Part shown: piece after piece, positions 11,667-12,391 of the stretch
Layout of the letters: every line of letters begins with the position of its first letter
Numbering within the stretch: position 1 is the first letter of the stretch
Origin: CAZZIQ01 sp964654355
Lineage (GTDB): Bacteria; Pseudomonadota; Gammaproteobacteria; GCF-002020875
Length of the DNA stretch: 12,391 bases
NCBI GenBank assembly: GCA_964654355.1
Contig: CAZZIQ010000029.1
Span: 1-12,391, forward strand
Direction of reading: 5' to 3'
Notes under the pieces: model-generated
Database searches by the model: none
Told to the model about the DNA's origin: nothing
The model's input: the letters and a program-made list of their open reading frames with translations, nothing else
Position numbers and translations under genes: made by a program

Positions 11667-12391
11667 TTAGAGGTCCGTCCAGTGACTGAACCACAGCTGC
11701 GCACCGGTCTCGCGGGTGAGGTCATTGGCCCAGTTCGCGGCGGTGCTGCACCATTGCACATAGCCGCCGTCTTTGAGGGATACATCCGTCTTTGTAGTGT
11801 TCGCACCACTAATCACGGCGCCAGTGATGCCTGCGCTATTTGCACTTGCATTGCCTTTCGCTTCGAATTTACCGCCAACAATCGCAAGTCCGCGCCAGTG
11901 CACTTGGGTAATGGTTAGGTTGCCTTCCACGAGCAGCAGACCGCAACCACTGGCTTTGAGATTGAAGTCCGGATTAGTGGCATGCAAGACATACATGTTA
12001 TTGAGATTGCAGGTGGCATCGCTGCTCGGATCTCCATGCGCAATGTTGTAGTTCTTGTCAGCCGTCGTTTTGTCTGGAATGCCGGCCGCGACCAGCGTAC
12101 TGATCAGGTTAGGAATGTCCGGTAGGCTCATGTTCAGCACATAAGAGGGTGGGGATGTGACGCCCCTGATGAAGGTGCCGCCACCTTTGATTGCTGCACC
12201 TTCGCTGCTTTGGGTTGAGGCGAGCCCGACCAGGTCGTGGTTGCCGCATTGATCGATTCCAGAGAGAGAAGAAGGTGTGCTGAGTTGGATGTCGCCATTC
12301 AGAAGTGCTGCAGCCATGGGGCGACGGATAGAAGCGGTTAAGTTGGCGCTGGACCCAGTGTTCATGGCGTAGTCGCTACTCAGCGTATAGA
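11667..12391 (-). CDS. Exported pilus-associated protein, PilX-like (C-terminal part; N-terminus off the right edge)
   Basis: The minus-strand frame ends in TAA at 11669-11667 and is still open at the window edge. Eight more codons (YTLSSDYA) precede the ATG at 12365, so that ATG is probably internal. The visible ~240 residues are Ser/Thr/Gly/Asn rich, have no transmembrane segment and contain four cysteines (40, 119, 141, 206 counted from that Met), suggesting disulfides outside the cytoplasm. Residues 139-190 (GCGLLLVEGNLTITQVHWRG, then AIVGG and GAVISG) resemble the stacked-strand pattern of PilX-type pilus proteins and DUF4900-like domains. Such proteins start with a type III signal that would lie beyond this window. 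The family call is from memory and tentative; that it is a secreted or surface protein is more likely than the exact family. Confidence 0.55.
   Translation of the reverse strand, partial: YTLSSDYAMNTGSSANLTASIRRPMAAALLNGDIQLSTPSSLSGIDQCGNHDLVGLASTQSSEGAAIKGGGTFIRGVTSPPSYVLNMSLPDIPNLISTLVAAGIPDKTTADKNYNIAHGDPSSDATCNLNNMYVLHATNPDFNLKASGCGLLLVEGNLTITQVHWRGLAIVGGKFEAKGNASANSAGITGAVISGANTTKTDVSLKDGGYVQWCSTAANWANDLTRETGAQLWFSHWTDL

Noticed and set aside
1..12391. Defence system, prophage, insertion sequence, CRISPR array or tRNA
   Set aside because: No transposase, integrase, cas or toxin-like product, no direct-repeat array and no cloverleaf were found on either strand; all large frames are housekeeping genes apart from the partial PilX-like gene.

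Overview
The window is about 56% G+C by eye and densely coded. Every recognisable product is a housekeeping enzyme of gammaproteobacterial type. The order metK, SAH riboswitch, ahcY, metF, together with a tkt-gap-pgk-pyk-fba cluster that uses a Calvin-subtype class II aldolase, resembles the Xanthomonadales/Lysobacterales. That placement comes from remembered gene order and protein character, not from a database search. No mobile element, CRISPR array, tRNA or rRNA is visible.

Left part, minus strand (1-3644): a SAM-cycle operon. A consensus-like sigma-70 promoter (3616-3644) drives a short leader holding a SAM-II aptamer (3555-3608). An antiterminator helix (3525-3568) and an intrinsic terminator (3506-3539) follow, then metK. 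Next come an S-adenosylhomocysteine (SAH) riboswitch (2175-2256) and ahcY, and then metF, which runs off the left edge. MetK makes SAM, AhcY removes the SAH left after methyl transfer, and MetF supplies methyl-tetrahydrofolate for remethylating homocysteine. The two RNA switches should act in opposite senses: SAM excess stops metK transcription, and SAH excess opens ahcY translation. A 22-bp dyad over the metK -10 box suggests a further protein-based control.

Middle (3788-4655): a divergent gene for a small thioredoxin-fold protein with a CNHC active site, followed by 307 bp without a gene. That gap holds AT-rich dyads and then a chain of hairpins that ends just before the tkt ribosome-binding site. 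It is the best candidate here for an undescribed cis-regulatory RNA.

Right part, plus strand (4656-11602): tkt, gap, pgk, pyk and fba, all co-directional with short gaps. They cover the non-oxidative pentose phosphate pathway and the trunk of glycolysis/gluconeogenesis. A strong hairpin terminator lies between gap and pgk, so expression is probably uneven along the cluster. The cluster ends in a perfect 22-bp-stem bidirectional terminator (11611-11663). Facing it is the C-terminal part of an exported, probably type IV pilus-associated PilX-like protein (11667 to the right edge).
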